From Eulemur rufifrons (Eukaryota > Chordata > Mammalia > Primates > Lemuridae), in assembly GCF_041146395.1 (NCBI RefSeq), contig NC_090983.1, positions 66,099,501-66,163,500 of the forward strand: a DNA stretch of 64,000 nt, given 5' to 3'. The notes beneath the pieces were generated by a model. That model saw nothing but the letters and a program-made list of their open reading frames with translations. It did not search any database and had not been told where the DNA came from. Shown here in pieces: positions 24,491-37,639 of the stretch. The position numbers were made by a program, and so were the translations under genes. Positions within the stretch are counted from its first letter, which is position 1; every line of letters begins with the position of its first letter.

Positions 24491-27488
24491 TTCAAGGAGT
24501 TGAAAATAGAAACTGGCACTATACTGCTGTACTTACGGAAAAATGTTTAATATATTAGATCAGTCATATTCTGACACAAAGAACCACTGAACAACCTGCT
24601 TCCTTAAAGAAGTCTTTTGTTCATTAGTTGGCACTAAAAATGCCAGAAAGAGTCAGATTTCATTTTTGATCTTCCTAGTTGAGTAACTTGTTTCTTTTTA
24701 GGTGAGGGTTTTGAGTTTCTTAAAGGAAGAATTTAGGAAAATAACCACAAGTCAAGGAAGCTACATTCCATTAATGGGAGATAACACAACCGTCACAGCA
24801 TGGTTGCACTAGTATTTCTAAATCCTCAGCTACAGACCTAGTGTATAACTAAAGCATACTTGTAATGTGACCCTATAAATCAGAGCTATACTTCTAGCAA
24901 TAATCTAGAAAGCTGCTATTAAAGGTTTGATCATCTCAATACTGAAACATCACCTGTTCAGATTAAATGAGCAAAAACACACACAGTAAATTATTTAATA
25001 TGTTAGAGACATATTTTTTATTACTGATTCCAATAAAAATATACAGATATCTGTCCCCTGATTTAATAAGAGATTAACAGCCGCATTTGGTGATTCTAAA
25101 ACTGTGTGGTAAAATCTCTCAAAGATTGAACTATGTTTACAACTCCTAAAATGGTTATCTTTTTTTTTGCTTAACACTTCATTTATTCAGAGTGCAAAGG
25201 TAACTTCAGTCTAACAATTTGATTACAAATTCATAATCTATCAGAATCTAAATCAATGTGACATAATCAAGTCTCAAAAAATAAGTATTTTGAGTTTAAA
25301 ATATTGTGAAGGTCACTAAATGCGTTTTTGTGTCATTTAAATTTTGGGGGTGTGGGGTTGGGAACTCGCTTTCTATTAATCTGAAGATCATGAACTATAA
25401 TTTGAAATTCACTGATAGGTAGATATTTCTGTAGGTACTGAAGAAAATCTACCTAGTGCACTCGAAAGGTGGAACATTCACCAATAAAGTATGGCATTAC
25501 AGAGTATAAATAAATAATGATTAATAAATATTTAGAACCCTGGCAGTACAAAGAAAGAGAACATGTTAGACAACTTTCCACAGCCACCCCAGAATCTTTC
25601 TACACTTCAGGTAATGGTACAAACATAAAATTTTGATGTCCAATCAGCCTACTAGGATTATAAAGGCTGTGTCAAAGGTACCATCTGTCCACACAGAACC
25701 ATGTATGCTCACATTCCTAAGAATTACAGCAACATATATAATATTAAACATCCACGGTACCATGATAAATAAGACATTTAATTTAATGTTTGGTAAAGAT
25801 GGAGCAAGCTGGCACTTTGCTGGGGTAGAAAAACTGGAAAGACAATCTGCTCATTTTATAGTAAAACAATTCTCTCCTCTTTCTGAGTAACTACTGGCAC
25901 TCTGAGAGCAGCTGGATCTTTCAGTATCAATTTTCTACCTATATATCAATTATAAACTATTACAAAACCCATGATAGAATTGTCCGTGGGAATTAGGAAT
26001 TGCCTGGGACATGCAGTGGTTTCTATTTCCAAGGTTTTGTGTGGAATGTCTAAGGAATGAAATGCTTCTGAGAAAGTATTAATAGAAAGCCAGCAACCAC
26101 CCCCGTGGCAAAGCCATAATAAGCAGAGGCAAAGGAAATCCACTACTGGAGATGGACCCAGAAATTCTTCAGCCATGGGCAGAAGCTCACCATGGAGAGC
26201 AATAGGTTCACATTACTCTGCATTGAACCAGCAACAAAGATTGAGAGAGCTTTCCCTGTGTAGCAGTTCACACATTCAAGGAAGTTCTAGAGACCTCAAG
26301 ATCCCAAACATGGCTTTCTTATCAACCTGCTTAATACAATTTACTTCCTCTGCTCTTTTGATATCTGTGAAACAAAAGAAGCTTGAGAAAGATGTCACTG
26401 TTAACTTCAGTAATATGATGGCTACAAAAGAACTGAAAAACACTAAGCTAACCAAGAAGCCAGAAGTCTAAGACTTGTAATCTACTCCCCCAAGAAGTAG
26501 AGTTTTTCAAATGCGGAAAGTTAAGCAAAGGATTGAGCTGGGAAAGTGCCAGATGAAACACATCAGAGTTAGCTGGGATAGTCTCATGTTGCCACAGCTG
26601 AGTCCCAGCTTCATGGTACTCTGTTGATCTTCACCACTGTGATACCTAAACCAACTGGCTTTCAATTTACCTTCGACTAGCAGCTGCTGTGAGCAGCTAC
26701 TGAAATTACATCACAAAGAAGCTACCCCATTAACAGCATCATCATCAAACCTTCACAGTGGTCAGTCACACAGAAACATCAAGGAACACTCAGATCACTC
26801 TCTAGATTTGAATCCATGTATCTTGATTCAATGTGATATCAATCATTTATTTATCAATATATCTGCACCACTGCAAAATATATGGAGCAAGAGAAATGCA
26901 CAGATCGTAAAAATGCCCAAATAATGAGCATGTCACCTAGGCCTTCAAAGCAGAAAAAAAGGGGGGGGGGGGCAAAAAAAACCAGTCAGTGACTAGATGG
27001 ACAGGCTTTATGCTGATGAGGGAATCACTTAGTTGACTATTTCCCATCCCTTCTTTCTGTAATTCCATACTGTTACTCATGAGAAATAAAACTGGTGGCA
27101 GCAGCAACCCAACAAGAACGTGACCTCCAAAGTGAGTGTGACCATGAAGAATGACCATAAACTAAATGTGGTACTTTAGAAAATACTTAGTGGTTCCTTC
27201 CTTATCCATTTTTGATATATCTTCTCTAGTGAAAATCAAATATTTTAACCAGCAGTTGGCTACCCCACCTATCCTAAAAGTATACAAGGTGAAATTACAT
27301 CTACAGGAACTTCTTGGCAAAATTTCATATAAACACTCCAGTCAGAGGGAATGGGTAAAAAAAAAGTTCCATTCTAACATTCCACATTCCTTTCCTGTTC
27401 TCTTCACAATTTTAGACTATCCCAATTCATAAAATTTTCCTAAAAGATTAAAAATAAATGGACATAAGTATAAATTCTGAAGAGATAA
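24491..27488. other. Unassigned intronic sequence with a 12-G run
   Basis: About 3 kb with no recognisable gene or named repeat. A run of 12 G (26961-26972) is flanked by A runs. Open frames up to 98 codons (for example 26175-26471 plus) are not supported. Confidence 0.45.
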
Positions 27489-28115
27489 TTAGGTTAATTC
27501 TTTTTTTTTTTGACCAAAAATGTAAGAGTTTAATTCTAGATTCTCAATTCTGATCTATATGTCTCTCCTTAATACTAGTAACATACTATCTTGATTACTG
27601 TTGCCCTATAGTAAGTTTTTTTTTTTTTATTTCATCTTATTGTTATGGGGGATACAGAATTGCAGGTTACATACGTTGCCCATGTACCGCCTTTCCCCCC
27701 AAGTCAGAGCTCCAGGCGTGTCTGTTCCCCAGGTAGTGCGCGTTGCACCCATCATGTAGGTATATATCCCTTCCTCCCCCCCCCTTCCCGAGTCAGCACC
27801 TTCAAGCGTTACCATTCCCCAAATGGTGCGCAATGCACTCATTGTGTAGGCATACACCCATCCCCTCCCCCACCCCCCACCTCAGTCTGATATCTGATTG
27901 GTGTCGTTCCCAGATGTGTATTTAGGTGATGTTCAGGGAAACCAATTTTCTGGTGAGTACATGTGATGCTTGTTTTTCCATTCTTGGGATACTTCACTTA
28001 ATATAATGGGTTCCAACTCTCTCCAGGAGAACCATAGAGATGTCATATCTTCATTATTCCTTATAGCTGAGTAATATTCCATGGTATACATATACCACAG
28101 CTTAGGTTAATTCTT
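27489..28115 (-). mobile_element. 5'-truncated L1 with 3' transduction and target-site duplications
   Basis: Perfect 14-base duplications (TTAGGTTAATTCTT, 27489-27502 and 28102-28115) flank a minus-strand insertion. From its 5' end at 28101 it encodes the end of L1 ORF2 (MEYYSAIRNNEDM, SEVSQEWKNK), then a G-rich 3' region and an A tail (T run 27616-27628). Beyond that A tail are about 100 bases of L1 ORF2-like sequence (27512-27615) and a second A tail (27503-27511) abutting the duplication. That is the structure of a read-through 3' transduction from a source L1 that lay inside an older L1. The preservation and the lineage-specific 3' region point to a young strepsirrhine L1. Confidence 0.9.
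27702..27885 (-). repeat. Tandem ~89-bp repeats, G-rich on the minus strand, in the L1 3' region
   Basis: Two imperfect copies begin AGTCAG at 27702 and 27791. Each carries a GTTCCCC/ATTCCCC block, (A/G)GTG-CGC, GCAC, CAT-TAGG and a C-rich end. A third partial copy may start at 27883. On the L1 sense strand the C-rich ends become G tracts with several runs of three or more G, so they could form G-quadruplexes. A frame without stops (27627-27857 minus) crosses both units. Confidence 0.7.
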
Positions 28116-28306
28116 GATCAGATTTCAAGAGTAACACAGAATGGGATCTAAACATAGTAGAAACTCTCATCACCAAGGAAGCCCTTGTACCAAATGCAAC
28201 ATTAGTCAAGAAGCACTCTGTCAGAAAGCCCCAAAGTCACTGACATATATCTAAACATTTTTGTGGCTAAATTATATGGTAGCAACATACACTTAAGGAC
28301 TAATAA

Positions 28307-28735
<429 letters not shown>

Positions 28736-29339
28736 CTTAACATCTTTTTCTAAATAACCTGGAAGAGGAACATCAATACAGAAAAATACAAAAGTGGGAG
28801 CTGTTCCTCCTGGGCCTTCTTCATCTCTTCAACCACACCCAGCGTGGAGGCTCCCAAAAGCTTGGAGAAGGCCATTTAACATCAAGGACCGTACAGGTAA
28901 CTGGAGGCTCGGAACCGGAGCTGGGACACCACTTGCTCACAGTCTGCTGGGTTCTTGGTTCTGGTTCTCAGTTGCAGTGTGCAACCAAAGCAATGCAATT
29001 CTGAAAGAAACCCAAGTCTGCTCTCATCTAATTCAAAAGTACTTTCCTCACATTATACAACCAACCTTTGCAAAAGTCACATTTCACAGTATAGCTTAGA
29101 AGAAAAAAAGTTCAGGCTTATTATTTTCCAAATGTCTAACTTAATGTTTCAAAACAGGACCACTGGAGCTCCTAGTGGAGGGATGTGTATTTGAGAGGTC
29201 TTCCTCACCAGAGTCTCCCTGATGGAGAGGTGGGCCACAGACATTTCAGGGCCCACCACCACCACACCTGGACTTCCAGCAGCACTCCACCACCCTCTAA
29301 CTGCCTCTGCACTTGCAGTCCCAGGCCGCGGCATGCCCC

Positions 29340-29575
29340 CTCCACAGCTCCTTGTCCCTTAGCTCATTCTGCTTGGGTCACCTCACCTGAGAGGCCTTCC
29401 TTGACCTTGATCCTGACCACCCCCTTTCAGCCACCCCAAAACCCTCCCTCACTCACCTTGCTTTCTTTTTCATCTTAACGTTTATCACCACCACCTAATA
29501 TGTCTGTCTCACCTCGAATATAAGCTACATGAATACAGAAGAGACTTTGTTCACTAGTTTATCAAAAGCAACAGC
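29340..29575 (+). repeat. L2 LINE 3' end
   Basis: 'TGAGAGGCCTTCCTTGACCT', TGACCACCCCC, TTTATCACCACCACCTAATAT, GTCTGTCTCACCTCG and AAGCTACATGAATACAGAAGAGACTTTGTTCACT follow the L2 consensus closely in order. Confidence 0.75.
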
Positions 29576-30794
29576 TGTCAGCAGGCAGCACAGTGCAGGA
29601 GGGAAACCCTGGGCCTCGGTGAAGCCCTGGGCATTTGATTAGGGCTCAATCTCCTGATTCCCTCTCAGCCCCGGGAGTTCCTAAAGGGTTGTCTTTACCT
29701 TTAGTGGGTGGGTGGAATCTTAATGCTTTGAGGATCACTTCTAGACTATCCCCTAAAAATCTGGTTCTGGAGCCCTGAGCTCAGTTTTGAATTTCATGTC
29801 TCCTAGCCATCAACAGGTCGTCCTCCCAACAGGTTTTCCTCCCAGATGGTAAAACTCAGCACGCCCACAGCTGAATTCGTGGTGTTCCTATACTTGTATG
29901 GTTTACAGAGTACCTTTCCTATCAGTATCCTAAGCTATTCAAAATAGTTATCTAATTCACTCATATAATATCCTCATGAAGTAAGCGGGAGCAGTACAGA
30001 ACTATTTTATAAGCTAGAGTCCATGAAATCATGCTGGTCAGAGCCAGGAACAGGAATGGAGCTTTCTCTTAATTTCCACAGGAAAACACCATTAGGCTCT
30101 TCTGTCCATTTTCTCCCGTGGAAGAAGCATCTTTGTGAAGACTTGATACAGACAGGTAGTTTGATAATCTACAATAACTGTTATCTGTTATAATCAACAG
30201 GACAGCCATCAAAAACAAAGATAAGAAAATCACTGAAACTGTGCCAAAATAGCTGGGAAATGAAGCATTACAGAGATATTCAATGTATTCAGTATTTTCA
30301 GAACTCATAATAAACTTTGTTAGAATGCAATAACAAAGAATTGGAAATTCCTGTGAATTTGTAAGAAGGACAGAAAAATAATCTCTAATTTGCTATACAC
30401 TTATGTGCCAGATTAGGTAATAAAGTTCTGTTTTTTTTTTTTTTTAAAAAAAAGATATTTAGAAGATCATAAGGCCAGCTTGAATACATGAACCCAAATA
30501 ATTTCCAAAGGAATTTTTAAGTTAATACTACCTATTCTAGTAAATAATTAAGTACTACTAGCAAGTAAGAGAAAAGTGAAGGCTTAATTTTATGTTTAAC
30601 TTGTCTCCTACTCTTGCTAACAGAAGGGCTAAATTATCCCTGAGATAATCATCCTTCAAGACTACAAGCATGAGAAGCAAAGAAATGGCAAAGATCAATA
30701 AACCAGACAACTTCAGATATTCAAAGCTGGATCAACCAAGTTTTCAAGGTGTACCTTAGTTACATGCTAGGGGGAAATGAGGCGCTTGTTCATT

Positions 30795-30860
30795 TGTTTA
30801 TTCCAATGTTTACTGAGTGTCTACTATGTAGGTATCAGGCACTGGCCATGTACTTTATAG
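30795..30860 (-). repeat. MIR or L2 fragment
   Basis: 'GTTTACTGAGTGTCTACTAT' then GTAGGTATCAGGCACTGGCCATGTAC is the reverse complement of the common MIR/L2 3' end. Confidence 0.5.
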
Positions 30861-31187
30861 AAACCTGCTTATACTGACTACCTAATACTAATGCAAAGTT
30901 GATAGTATGAAAACTATTGGAATCCTCCACTCATGACCTCTCAAATTATTAAAGAAAACCATCAAATGTACATTTGGTCATTTACCAAGTAATACCAGTC
31001 AGACTGTCAGCACTATATACATTTAAATCAAACAAGTAAAATGCAATATCCTGAGAGTAGCAAGAAAGGGAATATGGCTAAAAAGCAACTTAATGTAACT
31101 TTGTGAACCATAAAAATTTATGCTAAACCTCTTCTATGTTATCTTGTATCTCAAATTCATTATTTGAAAAACATCAATATTTACTAG

Positions 31188-31335
31188 AGCAGCTATTCTC
31201 AAAGTATAATCCAGCAGTATCAGCACACCCCAGACCTGCTGAATCAGAAACTTAGGGTATAGAACCCAGCAATGTGTTTTTAACAATCCATCCAGGTAAT
31301 TCTGACATACACTAAAGATTGAGATCCACTGTCTT
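31188..31335 (+). mobile_element. MER5A-like nonautonomous hAT transposon
   Basis: 'CAGCTATTCTCAAAGTATAA', CAGACCTGCTGAATCAGAAAC, CAATGTGTTTTTAACAATCC and a terminal TTGAGATCCACTG match MER5A from one terminus to the other, with modest divergence. Confidence 0.72.
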
Positions 31336-32459
31336 AAAGTAACAAATCATGAGGTAATATAATTTTAAAAAAGTGCTTTCATAATTATATACTACAGATG
31401 AAAATACAGTTTGGTTTATATAAAGCCTAAACTGGAGTTAAAATAGTTCTAAGCAAATGAATGGTATAAATTTTGCCCAGCTACTAAAATATCCAATTAA
31501 AAAATAGGAGGTATTTAAACTACTTGGAATGTCCAAAATTTTAACATAAAATCTCAATGAGAAGTGGAAGATATTAATTCAGAAAGCACAATTAAAAATT
31601 ACAAGTATATCCCCACTTTAAGAAAATATGACTTGATAAAATGTGAATTTATACATGAGAATATAATTTCACTTTATAAAAATATTATTTGCTCTATAAA
31701 ATTACTCATGGCATGTGCTTTTAGTAGCAAGTCCCTTAGTCAGCCACTGAAGTATTTGTTTATAAATTATCAAAATATTTTTGAATCCTAGGTGAGGGAG
31801 GAAATTAGAAGCAAAAGGAGAATCAAGGGAATCTGCACAGCTGAAGTACTAGCATCACCTACCAATTAAATATGCATCAAATTAAAGATAAAGCATTACT
31901 GGAATTCCTTTTAACATAGCTTCTACACGAGCTGACATGCATCTATGAAACATCAGAAGCATAGTAAGTACAATTAACTTGGATATTGCTTACATCATCT
32001 GACAAATGCTACTTCCAGGAGCATTCTAATTCCTTCACACATGTTATGGCTCACTTTTAATTAGGCTAAAGAATTCCTACAAGAGGAGGAGTCTAACTGG
32101 ATTTATGCAAAACATATGTGGAAAGCAAAACTAAGAAAGGTATATAATAGACCTAAAGTCTTTAGCACTTCTTAGCAAGAATTCCCACAGCATTCTTAAA
32201 TATATAAATAGAAGACCACAGAGCAGAAAGTCTCAAGCATTTGTGCCAAAGTCTATTTTAAAACAGAGAGAGCTTACTATTCTTTACTTTTATGAATGTC
32301 TACTTTGAGTCTTATAAAAATCAACTCTAATATACTGTAGAGGTTGTACCAAATGTAAACATTCTGGATCACCATCAGCTCCTATCAGCATTCAAGTTAA
32401 CACAACTTTGTGAACCACCCTTTGTGCCCATTTGCACCAAATGTACTTGGGCATTTCCC

Positions 32460-32665
32460 TAAAGGGTGGCCGTGACTTGGACAATTTTTGTCTTGCAGGA
32501 GACTAGTTGGGCTGTAGGACCAGAAAGGAGTCAAGTGGCAGCAGGGGATTCAACTAGAAGTGCCTGCAATAATCCACATGGAAGGGGACTGGGGAGAAGG
32601 TGAGGGGTGAGGAGAAGACACTGACTTGGAGACAGGTAGATGTCAGGGAACTGAAGGGGAGACAT
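32460..32665 (-). repeat. L2 LINE fragment (upstream part)
   Basis: 'CCTGCAATAATCCACATGGA' and GACTTGGAGACAGGTAGATG resemble the reverse complement of a more 5' L2 region. It is diverged. Confidence 0.42.
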
Positions 32666-33539
32666 TCTGTCATTGCAATTTAAAGCTCAAAGGGACCTAA
32701 GAGACAATTCAAACTCAGTTTCCAGCCCAAGGCACTAGCTTGGGAATGAGGGCTCTAGCCCTCCCCCACTAGGAATAAGAAGACATCAATCTCAGAAAAG
32801 ACCAGAACCAGAATTCTTATGAACCATAAGCTGCAAAGGAGGAATCTGGCTTCTAATGGAACTGTAGGTCACTACTGTGTCTAGTACCTTATTTTCAGTA
32901 ACCATCATAACGGTATCTGCTAAGTTTACATCATCAGCCAACCTGGGTTATAACAGCTCCTAACATATGACTGCTCTTTTGTACTCACTAAGGTCTTGAG
33001 ATTTCATAACCATAGTCTTTTAAATCGAAGTGGATGGTCTACTCTTCATCATGAATACAGTAAGCTAAGTCAAATAAATGGCTTTCATTTTACTCTTTTT
33101 ACTTAGCTAAGTGCTCCTGGTCCTTAGAAACCCTCCAATAAGATCATAAACATCATCAAATGGGCTTTATAAATATTGTCCAGACACTGGCTGATGTCAA
33201 CAACCACGCTCTTGAGGTGCATATTCGGGAAAACCCCTGAGGGATTACAAATGATCCTGTAGCCTAACGGTATTAAAGACTGAAAAATAAGTGGGAAGAT
33301 CAGAGTCACAAGCTGCCTTAACCAACCTGCTTTAGCCAAACATCTGCATGGTGATACTGTGCATGTGCTGAGAAAAGACAGAATAAAAATGAACAAAAAC
33401 AGGCACACATTAGAGACTGAAATAATAATCACGCACCTTTCATAGAGCTATGAAACTTGGTTTACCCTCACCGAAGTGTTTAAATCTCCCTCTTCAACAA
33501 AACACTTAGCATCAGATGGCAAGACAGGAGTGGCAAAGT

Positions 33540-33740
33540 CCTGGAGCATAGCCAGCTGACTGGCACTGCAGCCACACTCGTTGCAGTGAAGCTCAGCTGG
33601 CTGGGCATGTGCTGCGGATGGATGTCAACAGGGCATGCAAACAGCTGCTCCATGAGAACCTCAAGCAGGGAGGCTGTACAGGGTAGGGAGGGAGAAATCT
33701 GTGAAGATGCACAAAAGCACAGCTTTGAGTAATGTGGCAT
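33540..33740 (+). repeat. RTE-like LINE reverse-transcriptase C-terminal scrap
   Basis: The plus frame beginning GCTCAG at 33591 reads AQLAGHVLRMDVNRACKQLL followed by HENLKQGG. This matches the 'WxGHVxRM...KQLLYGEL..G' signature downstream of the RT domain in RTE-type LINEs. Stops follow within about 20 codons. An ancient mammalian RTE relative is the likely source; the exact family is not identified. Confidence 0.5.
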
Positions 33741-33884
33741 CTGTGGAATGCTGAGAAACAGAAGCACATAAACCAACCTGGCATGTAGCAATTAGAAATA
33801 AAATGGTTCATTTTAAGTGATGTCAGTGGACACTCAGAGAGGCCAAAAACACAGAGTTGCAAGGCAACAATAAATGCTGGGGCT

Positions 33885-33913
33885 TGTTGTTGTTGTTGTT
33901 TTTTTTTTTTTAT
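33885..33913 (+). repeat. (TTG)n followed by a T run
   Basis: Five TTG units run into about 15 T. It is a simple repeat, possibly the tail of a minus-strand retroelement that is not otherwise recognisable. Confidence 0.75.
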
Positions 33914-33930
33914 TAAGTTAGAGGTTATCA

Positions 33931-36900
33931 TTGGTAACGTTAGTCTGTTTGGTAATACATCTCAGAAGTCAAATAGATCACTGGAGGCCACAGCCCAGGG
34001 AGGAATAAAGCCTGGTAGAGCAAAATAGGAAGCCTGCCCAAAGGGAATATGGTATTCACAGGGAGTTGCTGAGCTGATCCCTTCCTTAGGGAGTTTCCAA
34101 GATGCTTCTTGTCCTTGCCAAGATTAATCTAGAACCCATCTGTGCCCAGGTCCAGCCGCCATGATAAACTTTCCTGGGTTTCTGAGTTCTGACACAGTAA
34201 CTGCTCTGCAAAATGGCTCCTCGCTGGAGGAAGCATCAGGCAGCAGACAGAGTACACACAGGGAGGCTGGACATCAAGATTTTGGGTATTTTCTAACCTG
34301 CTGCTCTTCATTCTGTCCAGAAGAGAGCTGCTGACCAAGGAACTGGGTAGCTCCTAAAGACACAATCGTCACAGTAGCTCAGAATGTGAGTACTCTCTTG
34401 CTAGTCCACGCCCTTGCCCAGATACCTGCATCTCTCTGAATGTTTCTCATGCTCAAGACCCAAAGTGGCTAACTCTATAAAAGTAGCTTGGGCCCTGGGC
34501 CAACAATATGAAAGAGCTGTCTCAATCTCATCCATGCTGTCATGGACTCTGTGGTTGAAGTAAGTCACAGACTCTGACTTTGAGGATTTCTGTGGGGAAA
34601 AAAAAAAACCATGGAGGCCATTACTATCTGCAGGCTCATATTTTTTATGTGGCATTGCTGCTAAGTTAAATAAGAAATGCATTTTCTGTTGCTCAGGGAA
34701 ACAAAATATAAACAGGGAAGGCTTTTATGCCTTTTATTTATAGATCTCAGGTTTTAAAAAAAAGGTTTATCTTTATTTTTTGCAATTATGCATGTTTATC
34801 AAAGAACAAAAATATATTTCTAAGTCAAAAATGAAAATTTCTGCATGTTTAGTAGACCTTGACTGGTATAATCAACAAGGTGGTCATCACCGGCAGTTAT
34901 CAGGGTGATTGTTTTCTCTGCACAAGCAAGTGGACTGATTGGGTTTTTCACATTTGCTACTGTTCCATGGGTATGTGCACTGCACTGCGGTTAGGACGTT
35001 CTACCTTCTTGTAGGAGAAAAAGAAATGATGGGAGTGCTAAAAATGGAGTAATTAGGAAACAAACATGCAAGATTAGGCTGCCCTGATTATTCATGAATA
35101 TAAAATACACTAAATTGCCTTATATACTGTCCATAAAAGTGCCAACAAGTCGCTATTGAGGATAACTTCCATAACTGCTTTCTCTAGCATTAGTATACTA
35201 ATTAGAACTTTCTAACATCTCTGGGAGATTATCATCTCACTTTCTGATACATGCTGTTGTACATGATGATAGAATCAGAGTTGCAAATTCAAGTCCGGAG
35301 AGGTGAGACTGCCCAATTCATGCATCCTACTCTCTCTAACTCCATGTCTGTACTCATGTGCTCCAACATCACTCATTTTATTCAGCAAATCTGAGACAAA
35401 TCTACGGGCAGGTACAGTTTTTTTACTTAGTCCAAGTATTACCATTTTTTTTTTTTTTCCAGGAATAATTGACCTCATTTCTAACTGAGTGGATGAAGAA
35501 TAAGTACAATGGCATGATTTAAAACACACTGTCACCAAACCAGGCCACCAAGCTTTTAAACTGCAGTAGGGGTCAGTAGCACTCTGCTCAGCTACTCACA
35601 CAAACACAAATATTCCTTCAGGCCAGTGGACACAGCCCCAATTATCCTCTAGGATTATCAGAACCCTGACCTCTGCTACTCTAACTCAAATGCAGACACG
35701 TGTGTTAAATGTTATCTGGCCAAAACTCAGTGGTGTTATAGTTTCTCTATAGCTGGAGACATAATTGGGTCACAAGGAACTAACTTCTCTTAAGAACAAG
35801 ACAGGAAACTGAGCAAGGTGGGTCAGTGGCCGTATTTCATTGACAGAAGGTATCAGAGGGAGCAGGCTGGCTCCACTGGGACACTGCCACTTTGGGTGCC
35901 CAATGTGCCCCCCCAGGTAATGTACTCATCTACAGCATTGATGTAAAACAGGTCAACTTTTTAATTTAAAAAGAAAAATAGCCAAAAGGTCATTTACTCT
36001 TATGCATTTAAAATTAAGCTTCACAAGCCTTTCTCCTTACCACCACAGTAAACTGCTCAAGTTGTGAGGAATCTACAGTAATTGCTATTTTTGACCCCTG
36101 AAGGCATCCCTATGGCAGACTCTTTCATGCGGGGTGTTTCGCTGTTCTTCCTACATGTTTCCACAGTTGTTTTGAATGCAGCAGCACTGAGCTGATGCAC
36201 CAGCCCCAAGGACTTAATCCCTAGGTGAGGCGGGAGCTCTGCTCTCTTCTGTGGCCACAGGCTGTGTTGTCCCCACCACCAGCCGCGCTGCAGAAAGCTG
36301 TGCCTGGTCAGCACAGGCAGAATCGACTGGATCCCCCCAAATCTCTCACCCCTAGAGAAAAAATCCATTCGCAATCCTCCCACTGCAGGCACAGGGTCAT
36401 CAGTACTATTTGAACAAATGGAGCAGGAGTGTAGCAGAGTGAAGCAGAGTGAAGTCAAGATTCTAGAACAGCCGAAGACTGTCTGCCCTACCAACCTATC
36501 TCCATCTTTTAACACTGCAGCTTCCCCAGACATTTAGAAGAAACACCCCTGGGGAAGATGGCTATATGGCCAACACCAGTAAACTAGGTTCTCGAGGATT
36601 ATTATCATGAAAGGGATGCTGAAAAGAAAAATGAAGCCCAAGAAACAAAATTACATTTCACAACAGTTAACTTTTCTGGAAGACTAGTAGCATGATAAAA
36701 TGTAACATTTTTAAAGCATCTCACAACAAAAATTCTGAAAGTGCACAGTCCGTCATGAGAATGTAGAGAATATTGTAAAAATGCTTTTTATATCAGGATG
36801 GGGTTTTTTCCCCATTCCAATTCACCTGGCTTAGTCAAGAGATAAGACTTGGGTGTTTCCCCTGCCCTCTTATCCTTTCCTTATTCTCTTTATACCACAT

Positions 36901-36979
36901 TCCATATCTAAGTTCATAATACTTACAAAATGCCATATAAACCTCTGAGTTCTATCCCACACTTCTGTTTTATTGATGT
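33931..36979. other. Unassigned intronic sequence
   Basis: No gene or named repeat. It includes the longest open frame in the window (158 codons, 36057-36533 minus), which overlaps a plus frame and shows no known family. The somewhat GC-rich part at 36200-36400 has few CpGs. Confidence 0.45.
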
Positions 36980-36991
36980 GGGGGGGGGGGG
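36980..36991 (+). repeat. Run of 12 G
   Basis: A pure G homopolymer between TGATGT and TTGACT. Matching 12-base G or C runs occur at 26961-26972 and 42040-42051. Confidence 0.9.
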
Positions 36992-37134
36992 TTGACTGTG
37001 CATGGAGTAGGCAACGTTTACTGGGATTTTAAAAGTTGCACAGTATTTAAAATAAGACGTCCAGCCTCCACCTTCATCTCAGAAAAGTTAAGGCTATAAT
37101 AGCAACATCACCAACCATAAATTCAACACTTCCT

Positions 37135-37325
37135 ATGAATCAAACAGTACGAGAACTTTATAACATTATATCGTTTAATCTTTAAGGTGAAACTGAGTTA
37201 CACATTATCTCTGCTTCACAGTTGAGAATACAGGGCCAGAGCAGTTAAATAACTTGCCTAAGGTCAGCTAGTAGGTGACACAGTCCAGACTCGAGGCCAG
37301 TCTTCACCACCACTCTGTCAGTTTC
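37135..37325 (-). repeat. MIR SINE
   Basis: Plus-strand order 'TTTAATCTTTAAGGTGAAAC', CTTCACAGTTGAGAATACAGGGCCAGAGCAGTTAAATAACTTGCCTAAGGTCAGCTAGTAGG is the MIR reverse complement. Confidence 0.75.
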
Positions 37326-37639
37326 CAGAATAACTAGGAGATTGTTTATTAAAGCCACACTTTAAAGAAATGGAAGGAAAAAAACTTTAAAGAGAATATA
37401 ACTTCTCCTAAATCAGTTTATTTTGTCCATGTGATTTATATCTAGCACTGGGCAAGCAGAAGCAAATGAACTAAAGAAGAATAGAAAAAGCAGGGAAGGG
37501 GGAAGGGAACTTGGAGATATAAACCAGGGAAAGAGCCAAGGGAAAAAGGTAGGCCACTCAAAAATACATAAATGCAACTGTAGCCTAACATAGAACAGTA
37601 AAGTTAGTATATCACTGTAGTCATTTAAAAAATATATGA

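Noticed and set aside
36057..36533. Longest open frame in the window, 158 codons, minus strand
   Set aside because: No recognisable domain, no splice context, overlaps a plus frame, and the length is near what chance gives in 64 kb. It has no homology I can recall.
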